This document shows, one piece after another, positions 52,149 through 61,549 of a stretch of DNA of 64,000 nt (within the stretch, counting starts at the first letter, position 1; every line of letters starts with the position of its first letter). The position numbers and the translations under genes were made by a program. Source of the DNA: VBDM01 sp963699535 (lineage in GTDB: Bacteria > Pseudomonadota > Gammaproteobacteria > Burkholderiales > SG8-39); assembly GCA_963699535.1 (NCBI GenBank), contig CAVOUJ010000026.1, forward strand, positions 1-64,000. The letters are read 5' to 3'. The notes below the pieces were generated by a model, which was not told the origin of the DNA, ran no database searches, and worked only from the letters and a program-made list of their open reading frames with translations.

Positions 52149-53042
52149 TCAGGGGGCAACGTCGGGCGGGACCACTCCCGTCTTCACCCAGGAGCGCATC
52201 GCGAGCACCGTTTCGCGCTCGACCCCGACGAATCCATGCGCTGTGAATGCCTCACAGGCGTCTCCGCGCCACGCCCCGCCGCCGCGCACGGTGAGCAGCG
52301 GGCTCTTGCTGCGCTCGGCGAAGCGCCGCGCATCGCGGTACTCGGTGTACCGGCAGGGGTCGCTCTCGTGATGCACCCAGAGCAGCCGGCTCGGAAGCTT
52401 GTCCCAGCTGATCCACGACAGGCCCGGCCCGTTGCGAGACGGCTGGAAAACCGAGGACGTGAGGATCGCGCGCCGCGCGAGCTGCGGGTTCATGCGCGCC
52501 GCGTGAAACGCGCTCACCGAGCCCTCGCTCGTTCCGACGAGGGTCCATTCCTCGACCGGGTGTCGGCGCGCGACCTCGCCGAGCAGTGCGGCGACGTCGG
52601 CGCCGTACCGCGGCGTCTCACGGAAGGCCTGAGTGAAGGTCGCCCACTGGTCGGAAGGCGCGTCGACCACGACCACCAGCGTTTCCCCGTCCAGCCAGTG
52701 CCGGCGCGAGCGGACCAGGAAATTGCCTCGTTGCTCGAACCGCGGTTGCCCGCTTTCCTCGTGCAGCTTCATGATCCCGGGGTGACCGGGAAAGAGGGCG
52801 ATGCCGTGCTTGAACGCCTTCGCGTCCTTGAGGTGGGTCACGAGGCCGGCGACCGTGTACCCCTTGACGGAGACGGTGACCACCTGCGTGGGATTCGCGA
52901 GATTCGGATCGAGAGCCTTCGCCTCCGGCTCCTGCCCGCGGCCATGCGGGATGCCGGCGGCCAGCAGCACGGCCACCAGGGCGGAGAGACGAACGCGTCT
53001 CAGATGATTCAAAACCCGTACCTCTTCACCACCCGTTCTCAT
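52149..53042 (-). CDS. Secreted alpha/beta-hydrolase-fold protein
   Basis: The 297-residue product has a membrane/signal segment (LSALVAVLLAAGIPHGRG) and an alpha/beta-hydrolase-like core: HGIALFPGHPGIMKLHEES, GETLVVVVDAPSDQW, EWTLVGTSEGSVSAFHAARM (nucleophile elbow GTSEGS), LLWVHHESDPCRYTEYRDA (acid) and a late ACEAFTAHGF (histidine). It lacks a specific family name. The ATG at 53042 has a GGGGGGA ribosome site five bases upstream and is preferred to a GTG at 53069. Substrate unknown. Confidence 0.75.
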   Translation of the reverse strand: MRTGGEEVRVLNHLRRVRLSALVAVLLAAGIPHGRGQEPEAKALDPNLANPTQVVTVSVKGYTVAGLVTHLKDAKAFKHGIALFPGHPGIMKLHEESGQPRFEQRGNFLVRSRRHWLDGETLVVVVDAPSDQWATFTQAFRETPRYGADVAALLGEVARRHPVEEWTLVGTSEGSVSAFHAARMNPQLARRAILTSSVFQPSRNGPGLSWISWDKLPSRLLWVHHESDPCRYTEYRDARRFAERSKSPLLTVRGGGAWRGDACEAFTAHGFVGVERETVLAMRSWVKTGVVPPDVAP

Positions 53043-53081
53043 TGTCCCCCCTGAACGATCGTGTAGCACATCTTACGCGGT

Positions 53082-53411
53082 TCATCCCGCGATCAGGCGG
53101 GCCAGCGTCACCGCGACCATCCCGCCGGCGATGGTCAGCAGGATGCTCCGCGTCGCCGCGGCGATCGCGAACGCAGCGACGCCGCCGATCAGGCGCGGAT
53201 TGTCGATCGACACTGCCCAGACGCCGTGCGCATACGCGAGGTCGGGAACGATGATCGCCACGAGCGCTGCCGCCGGCGCGTAGCGCAGTACCCGCTCCGC
53301 GGTCGGCGGCAGGCGGAGGTGGCCGCCGGGCAGTATGAATACCGCGCGGGCGAGGAATGCCACGGCCGCCATTCCGGCGATCAAGGCCCAGCCGAAAGCG
53401 GTGTCGCCCAT
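53082..53411 (-). CDS. azlD: AzlD-family branched-chain amino acid exporter subunit
   Basis: The 109-residue membrane protein has four hydrophobic helices with the AzlD pattern: AFLARAVFILPGGHLRLPP, LRYAPAAALVAIIVPDL and AAATRSILLTIAGGM. It starts one base after the AzlC gene and forms with it the two-subunit LIV-E type exporter of valine, leucine and isoleucine or analogues. Confidence 0.92.
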   Translation of the reverse strand: MGDTAFGWALIAGMAAVAFLARAVFILPGGHLRLPPTAERVLRYAPAAALVAIIVPDLAYAHGVWAVSIDNPRLIGGVAAFAIAAATRSILLTIAGGMVAVTLARLIAG

Positions 53412-53412
53412 G

Positions 53413-54126
53413 CTATGCCCTCTCCGTTTTCGGCCTGATGAACCGCTCGACCGCGAGTCCAACGCCGACTCCGGCGGCGATCGCCACGAGCAGGCCCAGA
53501 TTGAGCGGCAGTCTTGCGGCGAGAAGCGCGACGCCCCCGGCGGCGAGCGCACCCCACACGACTGCGCGGTCGAAAAGCAAGGGCATCACCAAGGCGATCA
53601 ATCCGAGCGTGCTCGCGAATTCGAGCGACCATTCCTTCGGGATCATCGCGCCGGCGAAAACACCGATCGAGGTCGAGAACTGCCAACCGCACCACATCAC
53701 GATCGAACCGCCCAGAAAGAACCAGTGCTTGTGCGGATCGGCCTCCTCGGGCCGGAAGCGGGCGGCGAAGAGCGCGAACACACCGTCCACCGTGATGTAG
53801 GAAAGGAGCACTCGCCACGGCCTAGAAAGATGCGCGAAGTGCGGCGCGAGTACTGCGCTGTAGATGACGTACCTCAGATTGACGACGAGCGTGGTGGCGA
53901 TCATCACCCACAAGGGCGCCTTGACGAGGAGAAGCGGCAGGACGGCGATCTGCGCCGAGCCCGCGAAGACGAGCACGCTCATCGCGACCGCCTGCGCCTG
54001 CGTGAGTCCCGCGGCGACCATCGCCACGCCCGCGACGATTCCCCAGGGAACCATGCCGACGAGGAGCGGAACCGACGCGGCGGCGCCTTCGCGAAGGACG
54101 GAAACTTGTTCGTGTTGCAGTCTCAT
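53413..54126 (-). CDS. azlC: AzlC-family branched-chain amino acid exporter
   Basis: The 237-residue membrane protein shows AzlC features: GAAASVPLLVGMVPWGIVAG, LVFAGSAQIAVLPLL, VVNLRYVIYSAVLAPHF and FLGGSIVMWCGWQFSTSIGV. FAGSAQ and NLRY are the family motifs. It precedes azlD directly and is unbroken. The pair stands without a Lrp-type regulator nearby. Confidence 0.94.
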   Translation of the reverse strand: MRLQHEQVSVLREGAAASVPLLVGMVPWGIVAGVAMVAAGLTQAQAVAMSVLVFAGSAQIAVLPLLLVKAPLWVMIATTLVVNLRYVIYSAVLAPHFAHLSRPWRVLLSYITVDGVFALFAARFRPEEADPHKHWFFLGGSIVMWCGWQFSTSIGVFAGAMIPKEWSLEFASTLGLIALVMPLLFDRAVVWGALAAGGVALLAARLPLNLGLLVAIAAGVGVGLAVERFIRPKTERA

Positions 54127-54240
54127 CGGTTTCCCGAAGCTGAAAGGGCCGCTTTGACGTTCTCCTCGCGCATTCCCCCTCCTCGATATACGCGGCTCAT
54201 TCTACCGGCTAGAATTCCGCCCGGAACGGGGAGAAGACCC

Positions 54241-54726
54241 ATGCAGGCCAGAACGAAACCGGAACCCGAATTGTCTGCGCTCGAAGAACTGAACGTGCGC
54301 GTCGCCCGCGAGCATTTCGCGGCGGAGAGCGCGCACGACACCGCGCGCACGCTCGCGACGCTCGCCGATGACATCATGTACCACGTGGTCGCCTCCGGGG
54401 CGATCGTCCACGGCAAGGAAGCGGTGTCGAAGTACTACGACGTATGGTGGACGGCGTTCCCCGACGTCAGCATCGAGGTGAAACGTCTGGTCGCCTCGGG
54501 CGAATGGGTGTTCGCCGAGAACGAGGTGACCGCGACCCACCTCGGGCCCTGGCTCGGCATCCTGCCGACCGGCAAGCGCACCGTGCAGCACCTGTGCGCG
54601 GTGTGCCGCATGCGCGACGGCCTGATGATCGAGGAAACCGTCTATTACGACCAGCTCGAGCGCATCCGCCAGATCGGCGAGGTGCTCACGCTCGACGGCC
54701 GGCGGCTCGCCCTGCCCAAGACCTGA
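54241..54726 (+). CDS. SnoaL-like (NTF2-fold) polyketide-cyclase/ester-cyclase family protein
   Basis: The 161-residue protein has a SnoaL-type NTF2 fold: VAREHFAAESAHDTARTLATL, DIMYHVVASGAIVHGKEAVSKYYDVWWTAFPDVSI (in pieces), GEWVFAENEVTATHLG and GLMIEETVYYDQLERIRQIG. Members range from ester cyclases to dehydratases and proteins without known activity. No signal peptide. It is a single gene between azlC and a convergent lactonase-like gene. Confidence 0.82.
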   Translation: MQARTKPEPELSALEELNVRVAREHFAAESAHDTARTLATLADDIMYHVVASGAIVHGKEAVSKYYDVWWTAFPDVSIEVKRLVASGEWVFAENEVTATHLGPWLGILPTGKRTVQHLCAVCRMRDGLMIEETVYYDQLERIRQIGEVLTLDGRRLALPKT

Positions 54727-54729
54727 GCT

Positions 54730-55596
54730 TCACTCCACGTACGCCGGCGACTTCGGGATGCTGGCGTTCTGCGTCTTGTCGTGATTGATCCAGAGCTGCG
54801 CCTTGTTGACCTTGACCACCTCGGTGATCTTGTCCATGGACTGGCGGCTCTGCTCCTGGCTGAAGTTGTATACGGGCACGCGCCGGTTCACCCAGTTGTC
54901 CGCGGAATGCGCCACGTCGCCCGACAGCACGACCGCGCCCCGCTTCGGCAGGCGCACGAGCAAAGACTGGTGGCCGGGCGTGTGGCCCGGGGTGGACACG
55001 ATCGTCACCGATCCGTCCCCGAAGACATCGTAGTCGCCGTTCAGCTTGAGGACGACGTCAGAGCGCAGCTTGTCGTAGTTCAAGGGGTCGAAGCCGAACT
55101 TGGACGCATTCGGGCCGAACGCGGCTTCGTACTCCGCCTCCTGGATGTACAGCCTCGCCCGGGTGAAGGTGTTGGCGTTGCCGACGTGGTCCGCATGCAT
55201 GTGGGAGAAGGCGATATGCGTGACCTCCTCGGGCTTGACTCCGATCTCGGCGAGTTGCGACGAGAGCGTCTTCCTCACGATCGAGCGGATCGCGCCCTGT
55301 CCGCGCGTCACGCCGTTGGGCGACTCGGCGATCGAGTCCGCGAGCCCTGCGTCCCACAGCATCAGCCCCGCGGCGTGGCGTATGAGGTAGCAATGGATGC
55401 TGAACTCCCCGGGCGTCCCGGCCGCGGTCCCCGGCAGCCACGGCGAGACGTCGTTCGTCTGGTTCTCGCCGCAATCGAACACGTACAAGCGTTCCACGCC
55501 GCTGGCGGGCGCCGTCGGCTCCTTCGCACACGAGGCGAAGAGCGCCGCTGCCGCCAGGGAGGCGACGCCGAATCCCAAAATCCTTGCCTTGCTCAT
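54730..55596 (-). CDS. MBL-fold hydrolase lipoprotein, N-acyl-homoserine-lactonase-like
   Basis: The 288-residue protein has a lipobox (AAAALFASC) and a canonical metallo-beta-lactamase site: THIAFSHMHADHVGN (HxHxDH), STPGHTPGHQSLLV, VVLSGDVAH and WINHD. The IHCYLIRHAAGLMLWDAGLADS segment is typical of the AHL-lactonase/YtnP-like group. It should be attached to a membrane and exposed to the periplasm. Quorum-signal hydrolysis is possible but not shown. It follows the nitroreductase gene by eight bases on the same strand. Confidence 0.88.
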   Translation of the reverse strand: MSKARILGFGVASLAAAALFASCAKEPTAPASGVERLYVFDCGENQTNDVSPWLPGTAAGTPGEFSIHCYLIRHAAGLMLWDAGLADSIAESPNGVTRGQGAIRSIVRKTLSSQLAEIGVKPEEVTHIAFSHMHADHVGNANTFTRARLYIQEAEYEAAFGPNASKFGFDPLNYDKLRSDVVLKLNGDYDVFGDGSVTIVSTPGHTPGHQSLLVRLPKRGAVVLSGDVAHSADNWVNRRVPVYNFSQEQSRQSMDKITEVVKVNKAQLWINHDKTQNASIPKSPAYVE

Positions 55597-55604
55597 GAGG
55601 CCTC

Positions 55605-56360
55605 CTAGTCAATTTTCGATTCGTCGCGGTACATGACCTTGTGCCGGGTGTCCTTGATCCAGGCTTCGATCTGCTCCAGGGTCATGTGGTTCCTGGGGTC
55701 GAAACGCTCCCAGCTTCGAATTTGGTCGATCGATTTCTTCCAGCGCTTGTAGGGCGGCTTCGCGGCCGGGCCGAAGCAGAAAATGTCGATGATGGACAGA
55801 TCCTCCGGCACGCCGAGCAGCGGGCGCATCGCGGACTGCGCCGCCTCCTGGCCGATCGCCGTCACCCACCAGACGTTGTAGCCGAGCGCCGCAGCGGCGA
55901 GATGAGCGGACATGGTCGAAGCCGCCACGCTCTGCAGGAGAATGCGCTCGGCGTTCTCGTGGTACTGGCGGTCGAGGTCGCTCCCGTCCATGAGCACCGG
56001 GAACGCGCGCGTGAAGCGGAAGTCGGCGACCACGACGATCATCCCCGGCGCGGTCTCGAGGCCCCGGTAGTTCGGCGTGGGAAACTTCATCTTGAGCTTG
56101 GCGCGCCTGCGCTGCTCCTCGACGAAATAGTCGGCGATCTTCTTCTTGGTCTCCGGGTTCGTGACGATGATGTAGTGCCAGGGCTGGGCGTTCGCGCCGG
56201 AAGGCGCATGGCGCGCGGCCTCGAGGATGAGATCGTAGTGCTCGCGCGGAACGACGCAGCCGGGGTCGAACGCCCGCGTGGTCAGCCGGCTGCGCATGAT
56301 GTCCAGCAGCGCGTCGCAGCGCGCGCGGAAGCCGGTTGCGCCTTGCATCTGCTCGGTCAC
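55605..56360 (-). CDS. Nitroreductase-family FMN enzyme
   Basis: The 251-residue protein shows the nitroreductase fold: MRSRLTTRAFDPGCVVP (FMN-binding RS/TTR motif), ILEAARHAPSGANAQPWHYIIV, LLQSVAASTMSAHLAAAALG and LLGVPEDLSIIDIFCFGPAAKPPYKR (in pieces). The GTG start at 56360 overlaps the rmuC stop (GTGA). The C-terminal extension with WERFDPRNHMTLEQIEAWI is longer than in NfsB. Substrate not predicted. Confidence 0.9.
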   Translation of the reverse strand: MTEQMQGATGFRARCDALLDIMRSRLTTRAFDPGCVVPREHYDLILEAARHAPSGANAQPWHYIIVTNPETKKKIADYFVEEQRRRAKLKMKFPTPNYRGLETAPGMIVVVADFRFTRAFPVLMDGSDLDRQYHENAERILLQSVAASTMSAHLAAAALGYNVWWVTAIGQEAAQSAMRPLLGVPEDLSIIDIFCFGPAAKPPYKRWKKSIDQIRSWERFDPRNHMTLEQIEAWIKDTRHKVMYRDESKID

Positions 56361-57478
56361 TTTCTGTCCGGTTCCAGACGCACGACATTCGCGACGGGCC
56401 GCTCCTCGATTTCGGCCGACTCGATCTGCTGGAAGCGCTGCGAGATCTTCCGGCTCGAGACCTGCACGTCTTCCGCGTCCTGGTGCGCCTGTCGGATGTG
56501 ATCGGCGAGCTTCTTCATGCGCTCGTCGAAACGGCTGAAATCCGCGCCCAGCTTGCCGAGCTCTTCCTTGATGATGTGGATGTGCCTGCGCGTCTCCACG
56601 TCCTTCAGCACCGCGCGCGCGGTGTTGAGCACCGCCATCAGCGTGGTCGGCGAAACGATCCACACCCTCTTTCCGATCGCGTACTCGACCACCTCGGGGC
56701 TGTAGGCGTGGATCTCGGCGAATACGGCTTCGGCCGGGACGAACATCACCGCGCCGTCGGAGGTTTCGCCGGGGATGATGTACTTCCGGGCGATGTCGTC
56801 GATGTGCTTCCTGACATCGGCCTTGAACTGCTTCTGCGCGAGCGCGCGCTCGGCCTGGTCCGCCTCGCGGTCGAACATGCGGTGGTAGTTCTCCAGGGGA
56901 AACTTCGAGTCGACCGCCACCATTCCGGTGGGCGGCGGCAGCCGCAGCACGCAGTCGGCGCGCGTGCCGTTGGAGAGCGTGTACTGGAATTCGAAACCGG
57001 CGGGCGGCAGGACGTTCCTCACCAGCGCCTCGAGCTGCACTTCGCCGAAGGCGCCGCGGCTGCGCTTGTCCCCGAGCAGGTCCTGCAGGCTGACGACGCT
57101 GCCCGTGAGGATCTCGATCTTCTTCTGCGCCTCGTCGATGGTCGCCAGGCGCTGCATCACGTTGACGAAGGTGTCGTTGGTCTTCTTGAAGCCTTCCTCG
57201 AGCCGCTCGTCCACCTTGCCCGCGATCCGGTCCAGGCGCTGGTCGATCTTCGCCGACAAGCGCTCGCTCGACTCGGTGAGATGGCGCCCGAGACGGTCGC
57301 CCTGCTGGGTGAGGCCGGTATGCAGGTCGGTCAGCATCGCGCGGTGCTTTTCTTCCAGGAACGGCGCGATCACCGCGACCGGGTCCTTCAGTCTTCGCTC
57401 CAGCGTCGCGATGCGCCACGCCGCCCAGACGAGGACGAGGAGCGCGACGACCGCGACCGAAAGCGTGATTTCAACCAC
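56357..57478 (-). CDS. rmuC: RmuC family protein (DNA recombination)
   Basis: The 373-residue protein has an N-terminal membrane segment (SVAVVALLVLVWAAWRI), a long coiled coil (about 30-130) and the RmuC core: RGAFGEVQLEALVRNVLPP, VAVDSKFPLENYHRMF, FVPAEAVFAEIHAYSPEVVEYA (in pieces), VWIVSPTTLMAVLNTARAVL. The fold is related to restriction endonucleases. RmuC limits rearrangement at inverted repeats in E. coli. It is unbroken. Confidence 0.94.
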   Translation of the reverse strand: MVEITLSVAVVALLVLVWAAWRIATLERRLKDPVAVIAPFLEEKHRAMLTDLHTGLTQQGDRLGRHLTESSERLSAKIDQRLDRIAGKVDERLEEGFKKTNDTFVNVMQRLATIDEAQKKIEILTGSVVSLQDLLGDKRSRGAFGEVQLEALVRNVLPPAGFEFQYTLSNGTRADCVLRLPPPTGMVAVDSKFPLENYHRMFDREADQAERALAQKQFKADVRKHIDDIARKYIIPGETSDGAVMFVPAEAVFAEIHAYSPEVVEYAIGKRVWIVSPTTLMAVLNTARAVLKDVETRRHIHIIKEELGKLGADFSRFDERMKKLADHIRQAHQDAEDVQVSSRKISQRFQQIESAEIEERPVANVVRLEPDRK

Positions 57479-57504
57479 GCCCTATTGTAACGCCGCGACC
57501 GGAA

Positions 57505-59998
57505 CTAACCCGCTTCCCGCAGCGCCGCCATCGGCGGACGGCTCAGTGCGGCGCGGGCGCCGGCCCAGGCATTGAGGACGACGCAGGCGAGCCCGAGCGC
57601 CGGTCCCGCCAGCCAGATCCAGCCGTTCCAGAAGAACTCGAACTGGAATACGCGCGTCGCGAGCGTCCAGCCGATCGCGCTCGCGCCGAACGCGGCGAGC
57701 AAGCCTGCGATCGCGCCGAGCACGGCGAACTCGGCGCGCTGCGCGGCGAGCACCTGGGCGCGGCTCGCCCCGAGCGCGCGCATCACCGCCGCCTCGTGCG
57801 TGCGCTCGTCCTGGGTCGCGAGCAGCGCCGCGTACAGCACCAGCACGCCCGCCGCCAGCGCGAATGCGAACACGAGCTGCACCGCGCCGATCAGCTGGTC
57901 CATCACGCGCTGCACCTGGGCGAGGATCGCGGTCACGTCGATCACGGTGACGTTCGGGAAGGCCTGCGACAGGCGCAGTGTCAGCAGGGGATCGGCTCGC
58001 GGCGCATGGAAGGCCGCGACGTAGCTCGCCGGAAAGCCCTCGAGCAGCGCGGGAGTGGTGATGAAGAAGAAATTCGGACGCATCGAATCCCAGTCGAGCT
58101 TGCGCACGCTCGTCACCGCCGCGGAGAAGCTGCGGCCGGCGGCGAGGAACTCGAGCGTATCGCCCACGCGGATGCCGAAGCGCTCGGCGATCCAATACTC
58201 GATCGAGATCGCGCCGCGCTTGAGATCATCCGGGCCGAACCAGGCGCCCGCGGTGACCTTGTTGTCGGGCGGCAGCTCGGTCAGGTACGTCACGTTGAAC
58301 TCGCGCTCGATCTGGCGCTTGGCGCGCTCGTCCGAATAGTCCTCCGCTCCCACCGGCTTCCCGTTGACGGCGACCAGGCGCGCCCGCACCATCGGAAAAG
58401 TCTGCGGCGGCTGCTTCACGCCATTGCGATCGAAGAATTCGGCGAGCGGCTGCCTTTGCTCGGGCTGGATGTTGACGAGGAACCGGTCGGGCGCATCCAC
58501 GGGGAGCCGCCCGCGCCAGACGTCGATCAGATCGGCCCGGATCACGGTGAGGAGCAGGATCGCGGTGAGCCCGACGGCGATCGCCACGATCTGCACCGTG
58601 TTGGCGCGCGGGCGCCGCAGGAGATTGGCAAGGCCGTAGCGCCAGGAGATGCCTCCGGTCGTCCTGCCGTATCGCCCGATCGCCTTCAAGGCGCCGTAGC
58701 CGAGCGCGGCGAAGATCCCGAAGGCCGCGGCAAAGCCGCCGAACACCCAGGCCGCGAGCTTGAGCTCCCCCGCCTGCCACAGGAGCAGCCCGAACACGCT
58801 GGCGAAACCCAGTACGTATACAGCGAGGGCGCCCTGGCTCGGGGGGCCGACGTCGCGCCGGATCACCCGCAGCGCCGGGACCTCCTTCAGCTGGAGGAGC
58901 GGCGGAAGCGCGAAGCCGAGGAGGAGTACCAACCCCGTCGCGCCGCCCTGGAGGAGCGGCACGGGCCCGGGCGCCGGCAAGGTCCCCGGGATCAGCGCCG
59001 CGAGCGACCAGGCGACCAGGCTCTGGACGAGCGAAGCCGAGCGCGCAGCCCGCGAGCGACGCACCGAGCGCGAGCAGCAGGAATTCCCAGGCGAACAGGG
59101 CAAAGAGCTGCGATTGGGTCGCGCCCATGCAGCGCATCACGGCGTAGCCGTCGAGGTGCCGCTCCGTGTAGCGCCTCGTTCCGAGCGCCACCGCCACGGC
59201 CGAGAGGATCACCGCGAGCATGGCGGTGAGCCCGAGGAAGCTCTGCGCCCGATCGAGTCCCGCGCGCACTTCGGGACGCGCGTTCTCGAGGCTGTCGATG
59301 CGCTCGCCACGGCCGAGTCGCGCCCTCGCCCATAGCTCGAACTGCCGCAGCGATTCTCTCTCGCCTGCGGCGAGGAGCTGGTAGTTGATGCGGCTCCCGG
59401 GCTGCACCAGGCCCGTCGCGGGCAGATCGTCGAGCCGGATCATCACGCGCGGCGCGAAATTCATGAAGGACGCGCCCCGGTCGGGCTCCACGGTCAGCAC
59501 GGCATCGACGCGAAAGCGCGCATTGCCCAGCTCGAGCGTGTCGCCGGGCGAAAGCTTGAGCGCCGCCATCATGCGCTCGTCGAGCCACGCGGCGCCCTGC
59601 GGCGGAACCGAGTCGGTGTCCGTGCCCGCGGCGTTCAGGCCCGGCGCAATGCGCAATTTCCCCCGCAAGGGGTAGCCCGGCGTCACGGCCTTCACCGCCG
59701 CGAGCAGGGCCTCCTCCCCCGCCCGCGCCATGCTGACGAAGTTCACGCTCTCCGCCCGGGCGAGGCCGCGCTTCGCGATCTCGTCCGAGAATTCGGGGCT
59801 CCAGGGGTGGTCGGCGGTCATGAGCATGTCCGCGCCCAGCACCTGGTGGGCCTCGCGGGTGAGCGCCTGCCGCACGCGGTCGGCGAAGAAGGCGACGCTG
59901 GTGACGCTTCCCGAAGCGAGCACCAGAGCGAGCGCGAGCACGCGCAACTCGCCCGCGCGAGCGTCGCGCAGCAGCATCCTGAGCGCGAGGTTTAGCAT
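57505..59998 (-). CDS. FtsX/YbbP-family ABC transporter permease (frameshifted)
   Basis: About 830 residues when joined across a break near 59,045. The N-terminus (MLNLALRMLLRDARAGELRVLALALVLA in pieces, VTSVAFFADRVRQAL) and ten or so membrane helices with two large periplasmic MacB-like domains match YbbP of the ybbAP-tesA group: GTRRYTERHLDGYAVMRCMGAT, then ISWRYGLANLLRRPRANTVQIVAI (in pieces) and DERTHEAAVMRALGASRAQVLAAQ (in pieces). It is an exporter or lipid-extraction permease working with the ATPase upstream, whose stop it overlaps (ATGA). Confidence 0.91.
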
Positions 59999-60701
59999 CA
60001 GCCCTTGCCCTCGATGCGACCCGCGACGAGGCGGATCTTCCTCGCGCAGCGGCTCGCGATCGCCTCGTCGTGGGTGACGAGGAGGAGCGTCGTCCGCGCC
60101 TGCGCGTTCAGCTCGAACATGAGCTCGATCACCCCTTCTCCGGTCGCAGCGTCGAGATTGCCGGTGGGCTCGTCGGCGAGGAGGAGCTTGGGCTGTGTCA
60201 CGAAGGCGCGCGCGAGGGCGACGCGCTGCTGCTCGCCGCCCGAGAGGGTCTTGGGGTAGTGGCGCAGCCGCTCGGCGAGGCCGACGCGCGCGAGCATCTT
60301 GCTGCGCGAGCTCCGCCGCGCCGCGGCTCGCCAGAGAGCTCGAGCGGCAGCATCACGTTCTCGAGCGCGTTGAGCGCCGGCAGCAGCTGGAAGGACTGGA
60401 ACACGAAGCCGAGCAGCCGCGCGCGCAGCGCCGCGCGCCCGTCCTCGTCGAGGGCGAAGAGGTCGGCGCCGTCCAGGCGCACCGCGCCCGAGCTCGGCGT
60501 ATCCAGGCCGGCGAGCAGCCCGAGCAGCGTGGATTTTCCCGATCCCGAGGCGCCGACGATGGCGACCGCCTCGCCGGGCATGATTCCGAGCGAAATGTCC
60601 TGCAAAATGACGAGCTCGTTCGGCCCTGGACTCCCGTTCGCAAGGCGAACGACCTTGGAGAGCCCGGTAGCCTGGACAATAGGTTGGGATGAATCAGACA
60701 T
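59998..60701 (-). CDS. LolD/YbbA-type ABC transporter ATPase (frameshifted)
   Basis: The ATPase shows Walker A IVGASGSGKSTLLGLLAGLD, GFVFQSFQLLPALNALENVMLPLEL (in pieces), a break near 60,310, then signature LSGGEQQRVALARAFVTQP, Walker B LLLADEPTGNLD and LLVTHDEAI. This is the MacB/LolD subfamily. It pairs with the FtsX-type permease. Its ATG (60699-60701) shares two bases with the ATG of the divergent tesA gene, so there is no intergenic space between them. Confidence 0.92.
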
Positions 60702-61348
60702 GAGATCGATTTTGTTCGCTGTATTGATTGCGTGCTCCGGGGCGGCGACCGCCGCGCGGACCATACTGGTGTACGGGGACAGCCTCTCGACTGCCTACGG
60801 TCTTCCACAGAGCGCGGGCTGGGTGGCGCTGCTCGAGGCGCGGCTGAAACAAAGAAGGCTCGATTATACCGTGGCGAACGCGAGCATCAGCGGCGAAACC
60901 ACCGCGGGCGGCGCGGCGCGCATCGAAGCGGTGCTCGCCAAGACCCGGCCCGCGATCGTGATCGTCGAACTGGGCGGCAACGACGGCCTGCGCGGGCTGC
61001 CGGTCGCGAGAGATCAAGGCCAACCTCACCGCCATCATCCGGGCGTCCAAGCGGGCGGGCGCGCGCGTCCTCCTCGTCGGCCTGCAGATGCCGCCCAACT
61101 ACGGCGCGAAATACACCAACGAATTCCGCTCGGCGTTCCGCGAAGTGGCGCGCGACGAACGCACCGCCCTCGTGCCCTTCGTCCTGGAAGGCACGTTCGA
61201 AAAGCGCGAGATGTTCCAGGAGGACAACATCCACCCTTCCGCCGAGGCCCAGCCGATCATCATGGAGAACGTGTGGCGGAGGCTGGCGGGGATGGTGGTG
61301 CCATCCAGTCAAACGTTGATCTGCACGCAGCGCGTTCGGTTAGGTTAG
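60700..61348 (+). CDS. tesA: TesA-like GDSL esterase/thioesterase (frameshifted, unusual C-terminus)
   Basis: The protein has a signal peptide (ILFAVLIACSGAATA) and the SGNH blocks: ILVYGDSLSTAYGLP (Ser), ANASISGETTAGG, VIVELGGNDGLRGLPV and EDNIHPSAEAQPI (Asp/His). One extra base near 61,010 breaks the frame. It acts in the periplasm on esters and thioesters. The usual end lies near ...WRRLAGM at about 61,293; the next 18 residues (to the stop at 61348) look unlike the family, and composition drops there, so its extreme 3' end may belong to other DNA. Confidence 0.9.
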
Positions 61349-61549
61349 CTTGGCCCTAGGGATCGAGCGAAGGCTAGGCGACATCAAGGCCGCAACACCT
61401 CCAACTGCCCAGTTGGAGCAACGGATATAAGCACAAAGTTGAGAGCGCCAATCGACGAGAAGCAGTCCTTTGTTTGAAATGAGCTTCAGAATGCACGCGA
61501 TGAACTTGTTCATGGGACCGAAGGCCGGTCTTGTAGGCGCCTAATGCGC
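61349..61549. other. Intergenic stretch without recognised features
   Basis: About 200 bp of lower-GC sequence between the tesA stop and the Sel1-protein stop. I see no open frame, RNA gene or clear terminator. Confidence 0.4.
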
